A model generated the notes under the pieces. That model saw only the letters and a program-made list of their open reading frames with translations, did not search any database and was not told the DNA's origin. Source: Sorghum bicolor (lineage: Eukaryota > Streptophyta > Magnoliopsida > Poales > Poaceae). From it: a stretch of DNA of 64,000 bases. Positions 47,043 to 58,983 of the stretch are shown in pieces. Numbering within the stretch: the first letter of the stretch is position 1; every line of letters starts with the position of its first letter. The stretch covers positions 7,613,997 through 7,677,996 of the forward strand of contig NC_012871.2 of NCBI RefSeq assembly GCF_000003195.3, written 5' to 3'. The position numbers were made by a program, and so were the translations under genes.

Positions 47043-47385
47043 TTAGATGAGGATTCTCTTCGATACAACCGATGCTGAGAAATCCAGGACACACTGCAAT
47101 GTTCCAATACTGCCCTTGCCCTTGCCCTTGGCCTTTTGCCGGGTGTGTTTTCACTACAGCTAGCAACGACAGCAAGTGGCAGCATATATGGGACGCCAGA
47201 TGTTGCTACAGCAGACAAGAGAGTTGGTGGCATGGCGACAAGCAGCGTGGCCCTACCACAATGCGGCACAACGTCTCTTATTGTTATGTCTAGTTGGCAC
47301 CGGAAGGTGGTGACAAATCAAGGTCTTGTTTAGTTCTCACTTAAAAACTTTTTATCACATCCTTTATATATATACTAATTATGTA

Positions 47386-47645
47386 CTCGCTCCATCTCAA
47401 ATTGTAAGTCATTCCAAGAATCTTGGAGAATCAAACTTTCTTAAGTTTGACTAAATTTATATGATAAAATAATTATTATTATAATACCAACTAAATATCA
47501 TTAGATTCTTTCTTAATTATATTTTCATAGTATACTCACTTTAAGTTACAAATCTTAGTATTTATCTCTAAAATTTTGGTCAAACATGAAAATGTTTTGA
47601 CTCTCCAAGATTCTTGGAATAACTTACAATTTGAGATGGAAGGAG
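47386..47645. mobile_element. Stowaway MITE inside a truncated Tourist-like MITE
   Basis: CTCGCTCCATCTCAAATTG and CAATTTGAGATGGAAGGAG are inverted, with TA on both sides. The long inverted ends extend through 'taagtcattccaagaatctt'. The flanks (47322-47385 and about 47648-47700) resemble a broken 'ggtcttgtttagttctc' MITE. Confidence 0.85.
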
Positions 47646-47949
47646 TACTTTCTATGTATTTTACGAGACGAATATATATGATATATGCAGTAAAAGAAAT
47701 GTAACTAATCTAAAAGGTCAAGATGTCTTACAACCATTCTAACTCTAATTTTTTTTTTCGAAAGCGTGCCTTAGCACGTGTTGCTTTAAGGGAAAAAGGA
47801 GTCTGAGTACAAGCACGTTAAAACCCGCGGCGAGGTGCCATAGGCTAACGGCCAAACACACTAACACAAAGCACCGGCTTTAACGGTGGAGCTAGACCGG
47901 TGTACTACTGAGAGAACTAACCCGCTAAAAGAGAGAGAGGGGGGACACT

Positions 47950-50900
47950 CTAAGAGACGAGGTGAACGAACGGCGATAGCAGCCGGTAGCCTGCGGCCAC
48001 CCACGATTCCATCTCTTCCTGGATGCGCATTAGAAGCAAGGAGCAGGTGCGCGAGGCGCCGTCGAACGTCCGCCTGTTGCGCTCCTTCCAAATCTCCCAG
48101 GTGACCAAAAGGACGATGGAGTCGAATGGCTTGCGCATGTCGGCAGGAATGACGTTCCTTGTCCCTAGCCACCAGTCCACGAGAGTGTCGTCCGAGCCCG
48201 GGGCAGGCTGCTGAAGGTTTGTGAAGCTCAGCAGACGGAACCAGGCCTCCCTACTGAAGACGCACGAGAGGAGTAGGTGGTCAGAAGTCTCGTCCTGCTG
48301 CCCACACAGAGAACAGGACGCCGACTGCTGGAGTCTATGACGTGCCCGTCTAGCTGCCGTCCAGAGTCGTCCGTGAAGAGCCAGCCAGAAGAAGAACTTG
48401 ACCTTAGGTGGCGCCTTGGTCTTCCACAATTCCTTGGCCCCAAGAAGTGTGGTGGACCCCGCGAAGAAGGCGCGGTACGCGGAGGAGCTGGAATACTGTC
48501 CATCAGGGGTCCATCTCCAAGTGAACTTGTCAGCGATACCCGGCGAGAGGGTCACCGCGCGTAGCTTCTCATCCACCTGAACAATTTCCAGCATGATATG
48601 CTGTGTCCTGGATCCAGTGATGTCTCGCACCCATTGATCAGCTTCCAACGCTGCGCGTACAGAACGCCTCCGGCAGCGCGCGCTGACCCTGTCGAAAAGG
48701 CGTGGCGCAGTTATCGCGAGCGGCCCGTCCGGGAGCCAAGAGTCTGTCCAAAAGAAGGCTCGCTCGCCGTCGCCGATCTGCACAGCGATTGAGGCATTGA
48801 ACATTGCCTCCACGCACTTCTCAGCACGGCACGGGAGAAGAGCCCACGGAGCATCCACGTCAGAGCGACGGAGCCACTCCCACCTCAGCCTCAATGCAAA
48901 TCCCAAGAGCCTGAGATCAGGGAGTCCAAGGCCGCCCACATCGCGCGGGGAGCAAACCACCGGCCAAGCAATACGGCAACGTCCACCCGACACCTTGTCT
49001 GTGCCCGCCCACACGAATGCACGACGCCGCCTGTCAATCTCGGAAATTGCCCACGGAGAAAGAGCGCAGGAGATGGAGACGTGCACGGGAATCGCGGACA
49101 GAGTGGTTTGAGCGAGAACGCTCCGGCCGACCGAGGTGAGGAGCTGGCCCTTCCAACCAGGGATCCTGGCGGCAACGGAGTCGACAAGTGCTTGTTCAGT
49201 ATCCCTCGGCAGCCTCGAGACCGAGAGCGGCGCCCCCAGATACTTTAGGGGGAAGGTCTGCAGGCGGCAAGGGAAGACATGGAGGACTTCCTGGATTTGC
49301 TCGTCCGAGCAGCGGATGGGCGTGATGGAGCACTTGTCAAAATTTGTGGAGAGCCCAGACGCCCCCGCGAAGAGCTGAAGAATCTGCCGGACGCAAGAGA
49401 AGTCCAGGGGGCGCGAGGCGACGAAGATGACCAGGTCGTCCGCATAGACAGAGGTCCGGAACTTGATCACATTGCCTGGCAAAGGGTGAAGCTGACCCTG
49501 CCTATCCGCCTCAATGAGAAGGGCGTTGAGCACTTCCATGACGATGATGAAAAGGTATGGAGATAGCGGGTCCCCCTGTCGTAGCCCCCTCGCGTGATAG
49601 ATGCGATGTCCCGGCCGACCATTGATCAGCACCTTGGTCGATGCCGTGGAGAGCATGTATGAAATCCAGTCGCGCCAACGCCCTGGGAAGCCCATGTGTT
49701 CCAATACCTCCAACAAGAACGGCCAGCACACCGTATCGAACGCTTTTGCCAAGTCCACTTTTAGCAGAATCATAGGAATTTTGCGGCCGTGCAGCCAACG
49801 GCAAGCAAGCTGAACCGTTCGGAAGTTTTCGTGGATGCGTCTGCCCTTGATGAAGGCTGTTTGGTTCAAATTGATGAGGTCACACATGAAGGGCTGAAGT
49901 CGCAAGGCGAGGGTCTTAGCAAAGAGCTTGCCAATTGTGTGGATTAGACTGATCGGCCGATAATCGCGGAGCGTCACCGGGTTCTGGGTTTTATGTAGCA
50001 GCACCATGAGCGCCTCATTAAGACAGTTGAAATTGCAGAAGTCCATGCTCCAGAGCGCCGAGAAGGCACGCATGATATCCGCGGCCATCACGGCCCACAC
50101 CGCCTTGACAAAGCCCACGCCGAACCCATCCGGGCCGGGGGCTCTGTCGGACGAGGACTCCATGACCGCACGCGCCACCTCCTCCAACGTGAACGGTTTA
50201 GCAAGCGTGGAGAGGTCCAGCCGCGGCAAAGAGAGCTGGGCGAGGTTGATCCTGTGAGTGCGTGTAAACGGCATGCCGAGGATGCTGTTATAGTAGTTGT
50301 ACACGTCACCCGCCTTGGCTTCATCCTCGGAGAACGTCTGGCCCTCGTGCTGAACTGCTAACAAGTAATTCTTCCGTCAGCGGTGACATGCTTGCAAATG
50401 GAAATATTTGGTACATGCGTCGCCCTCACGGAGGTGCCGGGTGCGAGCGCACTGACGTGCCATGGTCCTTGCCAGGGAGGCGAGGCCAAGAACGTGCGCC
50501 TTGAGGTCCCGGTGGAGAACCTGCTCCCCTGCAGACGAGCGCCTAGACTCTTGGGCGACGTCGAACGCGTGGATGATGGCCCGTGCGTAGGCTAGCTGGG
50601 CCGTGACGTTGCCGACCCTGGAGGCGGACCAGCTACGGAGGGAGCGGGCGAGACCCCGCAGCTTGGTGTCAAGATTTTTGCAGGCGTCGACATCTGGGTT
50701 TGGCTGCCCCCAGCTCGTCTGCACCGTGTCGAGGAAACCGGGGACCCGCGTCTAGAAACGCTCAAAGCGAAACCGTGGAACCGCCCATGGGTTGGAGTTC
50801 AACACGAGTAACAGCGGGGAGTGGTCCGAGCAGTCAGACGAGAGGCTTCATAGGTGGTGAAAGGGAAAGAGCTGTAACCACTCAACAGAGGCGAAGGCCC

Positions 50901-51534
50901 GGTCGATGCGCTCAAGGGTGGGGTTGTCTCTCCCGTTTGACCATGTGTATAAGCGACCGGATAGGTGGAGCCCATGGAGCTGCAACACGTCTATCGTGTC
51001 CCTGAAGGCGCGCATGAGCCCACGGTGAAGCCTACCGTGGTTCTTGTCCGCCGCCTGGTAAATCAGATTGAAGTCGCCACACACGAGCCACGGCCCAGCA
51101 CAGGCCGCACATATGTCCCTGAGCTCCTGCAGGAAGGCAGTCTTTTCGGAAGACGAATTCGAGCTCGGACCAAAGACGTTAGACAGCCACCACAGCTGCT
51201 GAGACGCAAGAGAACGGATCGCAATGGTAATAGAGAAACGCCGTCGATCTGAGGCGGAGACCTCCCACAGGTCCCCCCGCCATGAGATGGACGCACCACC
51301 AGCCACACCGGACGCCGGCAGGAAGGCATAGTCGTAGCAAGATCCCGAGATTTCCATGTTAAAGGTAGCTGAGAAGTTAGACAGTTTTGTTTCCTGGATG
51401 CAAACTACAGACGCCCGCTGGAGTTCCACAATATTTCGAAGTACATTCCGGCGCGCCCGACTGTTGACTCCACGCGCGTTCCAGATCAGAAGGTGGTTGT
51501 CGCACATAAGTGACGAGGCCGCAAAGGCAGACAC
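47950..51534 (-). pseudogene. LINE ORF2: endonuclease plus reverse transcriptase
   Basis: One reading frame throughout, about 1194 codons, interrupted by three stops: 50848-50850 (TGA), 50752-50754 (TAG) and 50377-50379 (TGA). The N-terminal apurinic-type endonuclease shows WNARGVN, CIQETK, VCGDFN and LERIDR. The reverse transcriptase core shows KVDLAKAFD, GLRQGDPLSPYLF and the catalytic YADD. The C-terminal zf-RVT region has WKTKAPPKVKFFFWLAL and a CSLCGQQDETSDHLLLSC finger. The longest intact stretch, 50364-47950, covers the whole reverse transcriptase. It would nick the target and copy the element RNA in place. With three stops it cannot act in this form. Confidence 0.9.
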
Positions 51535-53198
51535 GCGCGGGGCTCAGACGTGACCTGGGGTCGACGGAGCCACCCCGCCGGCCAGCATGGGGAAAAGACG
51601 CCTCATGTCCTCGCGGCGCTCCGACGGCAACGCATCGTGGAAGGTCTCCTAGAAGCGAAGAGCGATGGATGGGTCGGGCGTTGCGGGGTCAGACCGCCCT
51701 TCCCATTTCCCCAGGAGCACCCGCTGCGCTTTCTTCTCCGGATGCGGATCCCGTAACGCTGATTTGGCTGCAAGACGCTCACTCCGGCGCGACTGCCACT
51801 CATCCTGCAGCACCTTGGATCGGCGGAGACGTGGCCGTTCTTGCAGCACCGGCTCCTCAAGCGGCAGAATCATGTTGCCGATGAAATCTGCAATAGACTC
51901 CGCTGTTGGCCCACCATTAGCAGGCAGAGCCGCTGCATTGGCGCACTCCGGGGACGCCGCAGGCGGGGACGGAAGCCCGGGCGGTAGGCTGGCGCGCCCG
52001 CCATAGCTTGGCTCACCGCTGCAGTCCACCATTGCCCCAGGCCGGAGGCTGTGCTCGACAGCGCAGTCCTCCCTTGCGCCAGGCTGGAGCAGCTCCGCCC
52101 CTGCGAGCTCCGACCACCAGTCAGAGCAGGACCGTGGTGGGGCGAGTGGCTGGGCTGCCTGCTCCGCCTGGATGCAAACGCTGGGCCACCAGTCGTGAAA
52201 AGGAGCCGGAGAGGGCCCAACACTACTGCCATCCTGGAGAAGACGCGGGGCGATGTTGATGAGGCGGCCAACGAGCCCTGTAGAGACTGCACCAACCTCC
52301 CGAAGCAGCATCTGGGTCGGGGTGGCGTCGAAAGATAGTGCACGGCGGCATGGCGGCGACCTCGCAGGCGCTGAAGCGGACTGCAGGGGTTTGGACGGCG
52401 TCATCAGGGAGGCGCCTCCCAGGCTTCCTTAGGAATGCGTACTTGGTGGCGGGGTGGGCGCCCGGTGCACCTGAGCAGAGACGCGCACCGGACAGAACAG
52501 TGCACCCACCAGGACAGCCCGTTGCTCCGAGCCGAAGTCCTCCTGCGGGTAATTGCAGGTGGGGTGCGAGTTCCTGTGCCGGGGGTCGGAGTCAACAGAA
52601 TCATCGTCGGAGTCACGACGAGGGGATGGGTCATAGTCATAGTCGAAGTCATGAACATCATCGCCCGCGTCCCCGCCGAAGCCATCATCGTCATCCGCAT
52701 CATCGTCCTCATCACTGGGAGAGGGACTAGCTGGAGGCCGCAGGCCCTGCTGATCCAAGATGCGGGCGAAAACCTGATACCGCAAGCCTCGCCGCACACC
52801 GGGGTCTGCAATTCCGGGCAGCAACGGCTCGGGGATGAAAACGGACTCCTCCGGACGAATAAGACAAGGGTCCCTGCACCATGCTTGAACAAAGAATTCA
52901 CGGTCGTCCTCTGTCGATCGATCACAAACACTGCTGACTTCCACCTCGCAGCAGCAGGACCCCAGACGCAATTGGGCCACGGCGACGTTCCTAGCATGCG
53001 CAGGTAAACCCCGGAGCGCCACCACAACTCTATGACAGAACTCGCCAAGCACACAATTGGATTCACGGGTCCACGGCCTCCAGCGCAGTGGGATGAGCGG
53101 CCCCCAGCCTGGCGAGGCGAGCACACGATCCCGATCCTCGCTGCGCCGGAATCTAACGATGAAGTCGTCAGGCTCGTGAACGCGGATGTCGACGTCGT

Positions 53199-55099
53199 TG
53201 AAAGCCCAAGTTTGGTTTTGGTAATTAATGACACCAAGTTGCTAATGCCTCATATCTAAGTGATTTGAGTTAGGCATAGCAACACATGTGATGAAGGTGC
53301 ATGGTGGCATGGAAAGGTGGCCACATGATCACAAAGGGATGAAACATGAAGTGAAGATCATGGTGATAGACGAGGAGCAAAAGTTATCAAGGCAAAGGTA
53401 TAAACATAGGGTTTTACTTTTGCCGGTCTAAGATGAGTAGAGAAGTGATTGACCGGGTTTAGGATAGATAGCCGACTATCAAGAGGGGAAATCACAGTCA
53501 TCTCTCGAATCAAGTGCTACTAGGTCCATATCTTGAGCATATGCATTAGGATCTAGTAAAGTGCTAACTTAACTCCTTTGGTAAAAATGTTTGTGAAAAG
53601 CTAACACACATGCTCTTTGGCGGTGGACACTTGTTGGTGTTAGCACTTTTTCGAAGGAGGTGGTGTTCCTAGGTTTGAGAGGGGTGTGGGTTCCTCTCTC
53701 CCTCCCGCCGAGCTTGCGAGGCGGGATTCGGCGCTTTTGAGGAAAATAAGTGTATATTTTCTATTGCGCCGGTGGGAAATTTGGAGAAGTCGCGGGAGTG
53801 TATTCTCACTGAGAAACACTCACCGGACGCTGGCCTCAGTGTCCGGTGTGCTTGACCCTGCTAGGATTAAGCACCGGACGCACTATGAGAGCGTCCGGTG
53901 GTAAGCGTCTGGTGTGAGGGGTTTTTGCAACCCTCTCTGCGCACGAGTCCGGTGAGCACCGGACCGTCCGATGCCCAGCGTCCGGTGAGGTCGTGAGTTT
54001 GACACCCTCTCTGCGCACGAGTCCGGTGAGCACCGGACCGTCCGGTGTGGACTTGCAGAGCGTCCGGTGTGTTGCAGGTAGCCGTTAGAAACTGACGCGC
54101 GAGATTCAAGTTCGACACGTGGCCAACTCCAGTGCACCGGACGCAGGGAGTCGAGCGTCCGGTGCTCACTTAGTAGCGTCCGGTGCCCCCGATTTCAGCC
54201 CAGTGAAAGTGGCCAACGGCTAGTTTTTTTGAGGGGCTTTTAAATAGAGGGTGGCCGGCTTTGGGAGGTTAACTCTTGCACATTTGATTACTTGAGGTAT
54301 ACATTGAGCTAGAGAACACTCCCTCCACTCATCTCCTTGCTTGATTGCTCATTCTAGTGAGATTGAGTGAGATTCAAGTGCATTGCTTTGAGAGTTGCAT
54401 TTAGTGGCACTTGATTCTTAAGTTTGCTGCGGATTTCTTGTTACTCTTGGGTGTTTCCCGACGCCCTAGACGGCTTGGAGCAGCGGTGGTGTTGAGCTCG
54501 TGATTGGAGATTGTTTCGAGCCTCACCAAGTGATTTGTGAGGGGTTCTTGAGCCTTCCCCGCGGGAGATCGCAATTGGCTACTCTAGTGGATTGCTCGTG
54601 GCTTGGAGGATCCCCATCTTGTGAGTGGATGTGCGGCACCCGCTGAGGGTTTGGCTTTGGATTGCCAATTAGCTCGTGATCCATCAAGTGGGTGTATCGC
54701 CACAACGAGGACTAGCTTGCCGGGAAGCAAGTGAACCTCGGTAAAAAATCTTGTGTCATCTTTTGCCAAGGATTCTCTTGTGATTGTGAGTGATTGATTG
54801 GATATATCTCTACTCTACAACGTTGGTATAACAATCACTCTCCACTCCTTTACTTTCTTGTATATCTTGCTAGTTGCTTAGCTTGTTTAGGAGTGTAGCA
54901 AGTTTGTAGTTGTGCTTTCTTGTTGTATCTTGTGTTTAGCTTTCTTGCTAGACTTGTGTAGGTGGTTTGCATAGCTTAGTTGTGCTAGTGCTAGAATAGC
55001 TTCGCCTTTTGTTTTACTAATCAACTTGTCTAGTTGAAGTTTGTAGAATTTTAAATAGGCTATTCACCCCCCCCCCCCTCTAGCCATTTGGACCTTTCA
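53199..55099. mobile_element. Solo LTR, 1901 bp, TSD GTCGT
   Basis: Begins TGAAAGCCCAAG and ends GGACCTTTCA, a TG...CA pair with TGAAAG/CTTTCA inverted tips. The 5-bp duplication GTCGT is at 53194-53198 and 55100-55104. A TATA-like 'ttttaaatagagg' lies at about 54238 on the plus strand, and a C-run (55067-55078) lies near the end. Plus-strand orientation is inferred from these. The internal region has been lost by LTR recombination, so the superfamily cannot be proved. Long grass copia LTRs look similar. Confidence 0.9.
53815..54185. repeat. Array of GCGTCCGGTG motifs in both orientations
   Basis: The decamer GCGTCCGGTG or its complement CACCGGACGC, with close variants, recurs more than ten times upstream of the LTR TATA-like motif. 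Examples are at about 53822, 53873, 53890, 53979, 54060, 54136 and 54176. Two near-identical ~60-bp units ('cctctctgcgcacgagtccg') start at about 53932 and 54005. It lies in the position of U3 enhancer repeats. Confidence 0.75.
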
Positions 55100-56936
55100 G
55101 TCGTCACGGAGGATGTTGAAATGGTTGCGAAGCGCGTCGTAGATAGCAGCTGCTTGGATGGACGGTTGGGCGCCCACAACCATAGCCACCAGAGCAAGGC
55201 CAAGAGCGTCTTCGGCTGCCTGAATTTCAGCGGACCGAGGCACCACCACAAGGGGGTGGGGATCCTGCCCAGCAGCACCAGGGAGGGCCCCAAAGGCACA
55301 GGGGCGCTTGACCTGGCGAGGAGCTCGCAAAGGTGGACTCCTTGGCGCCTGACGAGGCGACGGACGGGAGGTGCCCGCTTCCACTTCTGCTTCCGGGTGC
55401 CTTGGCCGTCCTCAGGGAGCTGCATCCGCGGCGGCGCAGAGAGGCCGGCCAAAAGCGCACTCGACCCAGGAGGCAGGCTCACGGTGAGGGGGCACTGGCT
55501 GAGGCGCAGTCCTGCGGGGAGAAGCGAAGCGGGCACCATCCCTGCGAGGATGACCCCTGCGAGGTTGAGGGTACTCGGGCGTAGGAGAACGCCGACAGTG
55601 CTGGGGCACGTGGACGGAGCTGTTGCCTGTGGAGGCGTCACGACCGGAGACGGTCTCTGCGGACCCTGCGCAAACCAGGCGCCTAGGGGAATGGCGAGGC
55701 CGAAAACGTTGCCGCGCGACAGCACGGCGGTCACCTTCTGAGGACGGAGAGCGCCCGCGCTTGCGGTCGTCTCGAAGGTTGTCGGAGGGTCGGCGTCGGC
55801 GGCGAGCGAGGCACTCCGAGGCATGGTGCCCCTCAGCCCAGCAGTGGTAATAGCGTGCCGGGTACAAGCAGCGCGCCCGCACGTGTCCGTAACGAAGACA
55901 GCGGTAGCACGCACCTTCGAGCTAGGGGGGAGGAACGACGGTGAGCGAGGCGGAGTCCGGCTAGGCGGTGAGTGCCGACGCGGGGAACGCACCCTCCCGA
56001 AGCGCCTGCTTTGCACCTGGAAGAATCCTTCCGCGTCATGCGCCCCAAGCTGACGGGCCGGGTGCGCCGCCGGGGGGGATCGACCGGCGCTTGGCGACGC
56101 CGCCGCATACTCAAGCTCCTTGCGAGGCGGGGGCGAGCAGCGGGCGTCGGGCCCCGCAGTCTTCTTGCGGCGGCGATAGCGTCTGACGCGACGGCGCTTC
56201 CGACGCGGGGCCGGAACTTCTTTCCCCTTCTCCATCGGGGCGGCAGACACTTGAGGCTCAGGCTCCGAATCCGAGGACGCCTCCGAGTAACTGAGGGCAA
56301 CACGGCCCTCAGGACCACGGACGAGGTGCCCCTAGTTGGGCCCGACAGGGTTGTCGAAGAGCACGGCCGGCGATGGCCCCCCCGCGGTTGAAGTCGGCTC
56401 ACGGCGGCGCGAAGCGCCGGCGGTGTCGGAAGGCCCGCACCCAATAGCAGCGAGGAGCTGGTTGGGGGACCCTGCATCGAGCGCGGCCAGCACCGCCGGG
56501 TCGAGCGAGCGCGCAGGGGAGGATTCGTCCATGGCGGCGAAGGCGCAACCCTAGATCTGCGAAAGGCACACACGGAGGCGCCCTGGCACCACCGCGCGAG
56601 CAGAGGGGGGAGGGGGACGAGGGTGGCGTGCGAGCAGGAGGGGCCAGGCCGACGGGGCTACCTCTGGCGAGAGGGAGCGGCGGCGGCGGCGGCGTTGGTC
56701 GGGGGCGGCGGGGGGCTCATTTCAGCCCAGACTCTGTAACTCTAAATTTTATATACTACAGTAACACTATGCAGTCGAATTAACAGCTAGCACAGCGTCT
56801 CCGATTGGTACGCCATGCTGCCCTCTTGCCCTTGTTTGTTTGCTGAGTAATAAGATGTGTGTCCCCAAATGGCAAGTTTAAATGCATATAAAGGTACTGT
56901 AATATATATGGTCGAGATTGTCACGGCTAGCAAATA

Positions 56937-57161
56937 CTCCCTCACTGAAAGCTTCAAACTTTTAAAACTTTAACTAAATTTCTAAAAAAATACTAAGATT
57001 TATAGTACAAAATTAATACTACTAGATTTATTATAGAATATAGTTTTATAAAATACTTATTTTATGTCATAGATATTGACACTCTTTTCTATAAAGTTGG
57101 TCAAACCTAAAAAATTGACTAAGACAGATTTTAGAAGTTGAAGGTTTCAGGACAGAGGGAG
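56937..57161. mobile_element. Stowaway MITE (TSD TA)
   Basis: CTCCCTCACTGAAAGCTTC and GAAGGTTTCAGGACAGAGGGAG are inverted ends, with TA on both sides. Same subfamily as 34328-34582. Confidence 0.85.
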
Positions 57162-57614
57162 TAATTAACTACGAGTACTCCACAAAGGATATGGACGCGT
57201 CGTCGTCATGCGCGCATGGCGTGATCATTTGGGACAGTGGGAGTGAAACAATAGTCTATTCGCTAATTAAAAAATTATAGCTGAAATTATTATTGGCTGA
57301 TTTATTGTGAGAGAAAAAACACTACTGACAAGCGATGCATGCATATGCTGATATGCAGCCATGGATCACCAATCCTCGCCCAGCATGGCCACTCGATACG
57401 CTCGCAGCTTCCATGTACCGTTGACCTGGTCACACACAACCAGCATGGGCATGCATGGGTGGGTGGGTACACAGTTCATCCCATCCTTCGGAAAACGAAA
57501 CTGAACACTGTTGCTTCTCAACAAATCGTTCATTGCATCCTAAATGATGGCCCTTTTGGTTCACGCGTGGTACTGAGGGTGTGAGGTTTTAGGTATCTAT
57601 TAAGTCAAGACTTT

Positions 57615-57842
57615 GGCCTCGTTTGGTTTTCTCCGGTAAATTTAACTTCTGTCATATTAAATATTTGAACACATACGTAAAGTATTAAATATAGATTATT
57701 TATAAAACTAAAAATACAGCTAGAGAGTAATCTGCGAAGACGAATCTTTTAAACCTAGTTAGTCCATGACTGGACATTAATTACCAAATAAAACTAAAAT
57801 GCTACAGTATTTGTTAACTTTAACACCGCCAACCAGACACTC
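57615..57842. mobile_element. Tourist-like MITE, diverged
   Basis: Begins GGCCTCGTTTGGTTTTC and ends GCCAACCAGACAC. It shares 'gacgaatcttttaaacctagttagtccatgac' family landmarks in shorter pieces. The right end is imprecise. Confidence 0.6.
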
Positions 57843-58212
57843 CTTTGTATGCGTACAAAATAGTGCAAACAAGTTTTGTTTTTTATAGAACTTACTTTAC
57901 CCCTACTCTTGAACAAATTAGCCTAATATCACTTACAAAACTACTATGTTCTCAACGAATTCCCTAATTATCTCTATCCTGTGTTATGTCTAGTCTTTTC
58001 CAATCGCCTCGGTAAAAGTCGCGGTTAAACGTGACCTTTTGTCAAGACGGTTGGCATGCCCGCCTCCGTTAAACTATTCTATCCGCCTCTGTTAAAAATA
58101 ATATAATAATGTACAATTCCCTACTATGTGTGCTTACGACTTGCCGGGTGTTGCCACCGCTAGCAGGAGAGGCGCTGCAAAGATAGGCTGTGCGACGACT
58201 AGGAGAACCCGG

Positions 58213-58684
58213 GGCCTTGTTTAGTTCTTTAGAAATTTTGTAAAACTTTTCAGATTTTCTATCACATCGAATCTTACAAAATATGCATGAAACACTAAAT
58301 GCAGATTAAAAAATAACTAATTATACAGTTTATCTATAATTTACGAGACGAACATTTTAAACCTAGTTAATTTATAATTAGACAATATTTATCAAATACT
58401 CAATCCATTCCAAATTGTAAGTCGTTTGACTTTTTTAATATCAAGTTTGACCACTCGTCTTATTCAAAGTTTTATACAAAATATTACTTTTTTTTGTTGT
58501 GTATTGGTTTATTAATAAAAGTTCTTCAAGAGTGACTTAAATTTGACTATATTTGCACAAATTTTTTTGAATAAGACGAGTGGTCAAACTTGGGGTAAAA
58601 AAAGTCAAACGACTTACAATTTGGGATGGAGGGAGTACAAACGAAATACAATTTTGTAAAAAAATTTTGCAACTAAAGGAGGCC
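58213..58684. mobile_element. Tourist-like MITE split by a Stowaway
   Basis: GGCCTTGTTTAGTTC at the left, TGCAACTAAAGGAGGCC at the right. Family core on both sides of the nested insertion at 58399-58635. The left part ends 'ttatcaaata' and resumes with 'caaacgaaata' exactly as in uninterrupted relatives ('gtcaaatacaaacgaa'). Confidence 0.8.
58399..58635. mobile_element. Nested Stowaway MITE (TSD TA)
   Basis: CTCAATCCATTCCAAATTG and CAATTTGGGATGGAGGGAG are inverted ends with TA on both sides (58397-58398, 58636-58637). The ends pair for about 45 bp, which would form a strong hairpin. Inserted in the Tourist-like element above. Confidence 0.88.
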
Positions 58685-58740
58685 CGGATGGCGAGGAGGC
58701 GCGCTCGTGGAAACGCACAGCGTGTGCCTGCCAACCTCAG

Positions 58741-58983
58741 GGCCTTGTTTAGTTCCCAAAAAATTTTGCAAAATTTTTCAAATTCCCTATCACATCGAAT
58801 CTTTAGACACATGCATGAAGTACTAAATATAGACAAAAATAAAAACTAATTACACAGTTTGGTCGGAATTGACGAGACAAATCTTTTGAGCCTAGTTAGT
58901 CCATGATTGGACAATATTTGTCAAATACAAACGAAAGAGCTACAGTGTCCATTTTGCAAAATATTTTGGAACTAAACAAGGCC
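58741..58983. mobile_element. Tourist-like MITE (flanks CAG/CAG)
   Basis: GGCCTTGTTTAGTTCCC and GGAACTAAACAAGGCC are near-perfect inverted ends. CAG precedes and follows. It is the best-preserved copy of the family here, only 56 bp from the previous one. Confidence 0.85.

Larger units (their letters stand above)
51649..56532 (-). pseudogene. LINE ORF1: RNA-binding gag-like protein, split by solo LTR
   Basis: Starts MDESSPARS at 56532. After a stop at 56332-56334 and a frameshift near 55920, the frame shows a zinc knuckle CYRCLRYGHVRARC and a second, YHCWAEGHHASEC, in which the first cysteine is replaced by tyrosine. Further stops are at 55412-55414 and 52429-52431. The solo LTR at 53199-55099 interrupts it between LRNHFNILRDD and FNDVDIRVHEPDDF. 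With the LTR and one TSD copy removed, the two sides stay in the same frame. C-terminal features include an acidic D-rich run (about 52640-52720) and basic segments. ORF1 proteins coat the element RNA. Confidence 0.8.
47749..56736 (-). mobile_element. Full-length L1-type LINE, 9-bp TSD, split by a solo LTR
   Basis: TAACTCTAA occurs at 47740-47748 and 56737-56745. On the minus strand the element starts with a G/C-rich leader at 56736 and ends in a poly(A) (the T run at 47749-47758). Net length is about 7.1 kb once the solo LTR (53199-55099) is excluded. ORF1 (56532-51649) and ORF2 (51534-47950) are both broken by in-frame stops, with one frameshift in ORF1. It is a complete insertion that has since decayed. 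Confidence 0.9.

Noticed and set aside
52435..53007. Val/Ile-rich plus-strand frame that looks like a membrane protein
   Set aside because: Antisense of the Asp-rich stretch of LINE ORF1 (GAT/GAC read backward gives ATC/GTC), not a real gene.
53867..54169. Open frames with repeated HRTLGIG/SGAHRT-like peptides
   Set aside because: They are translations of the GCGTCCGGTG array in the LTR, with no start context or homologue.
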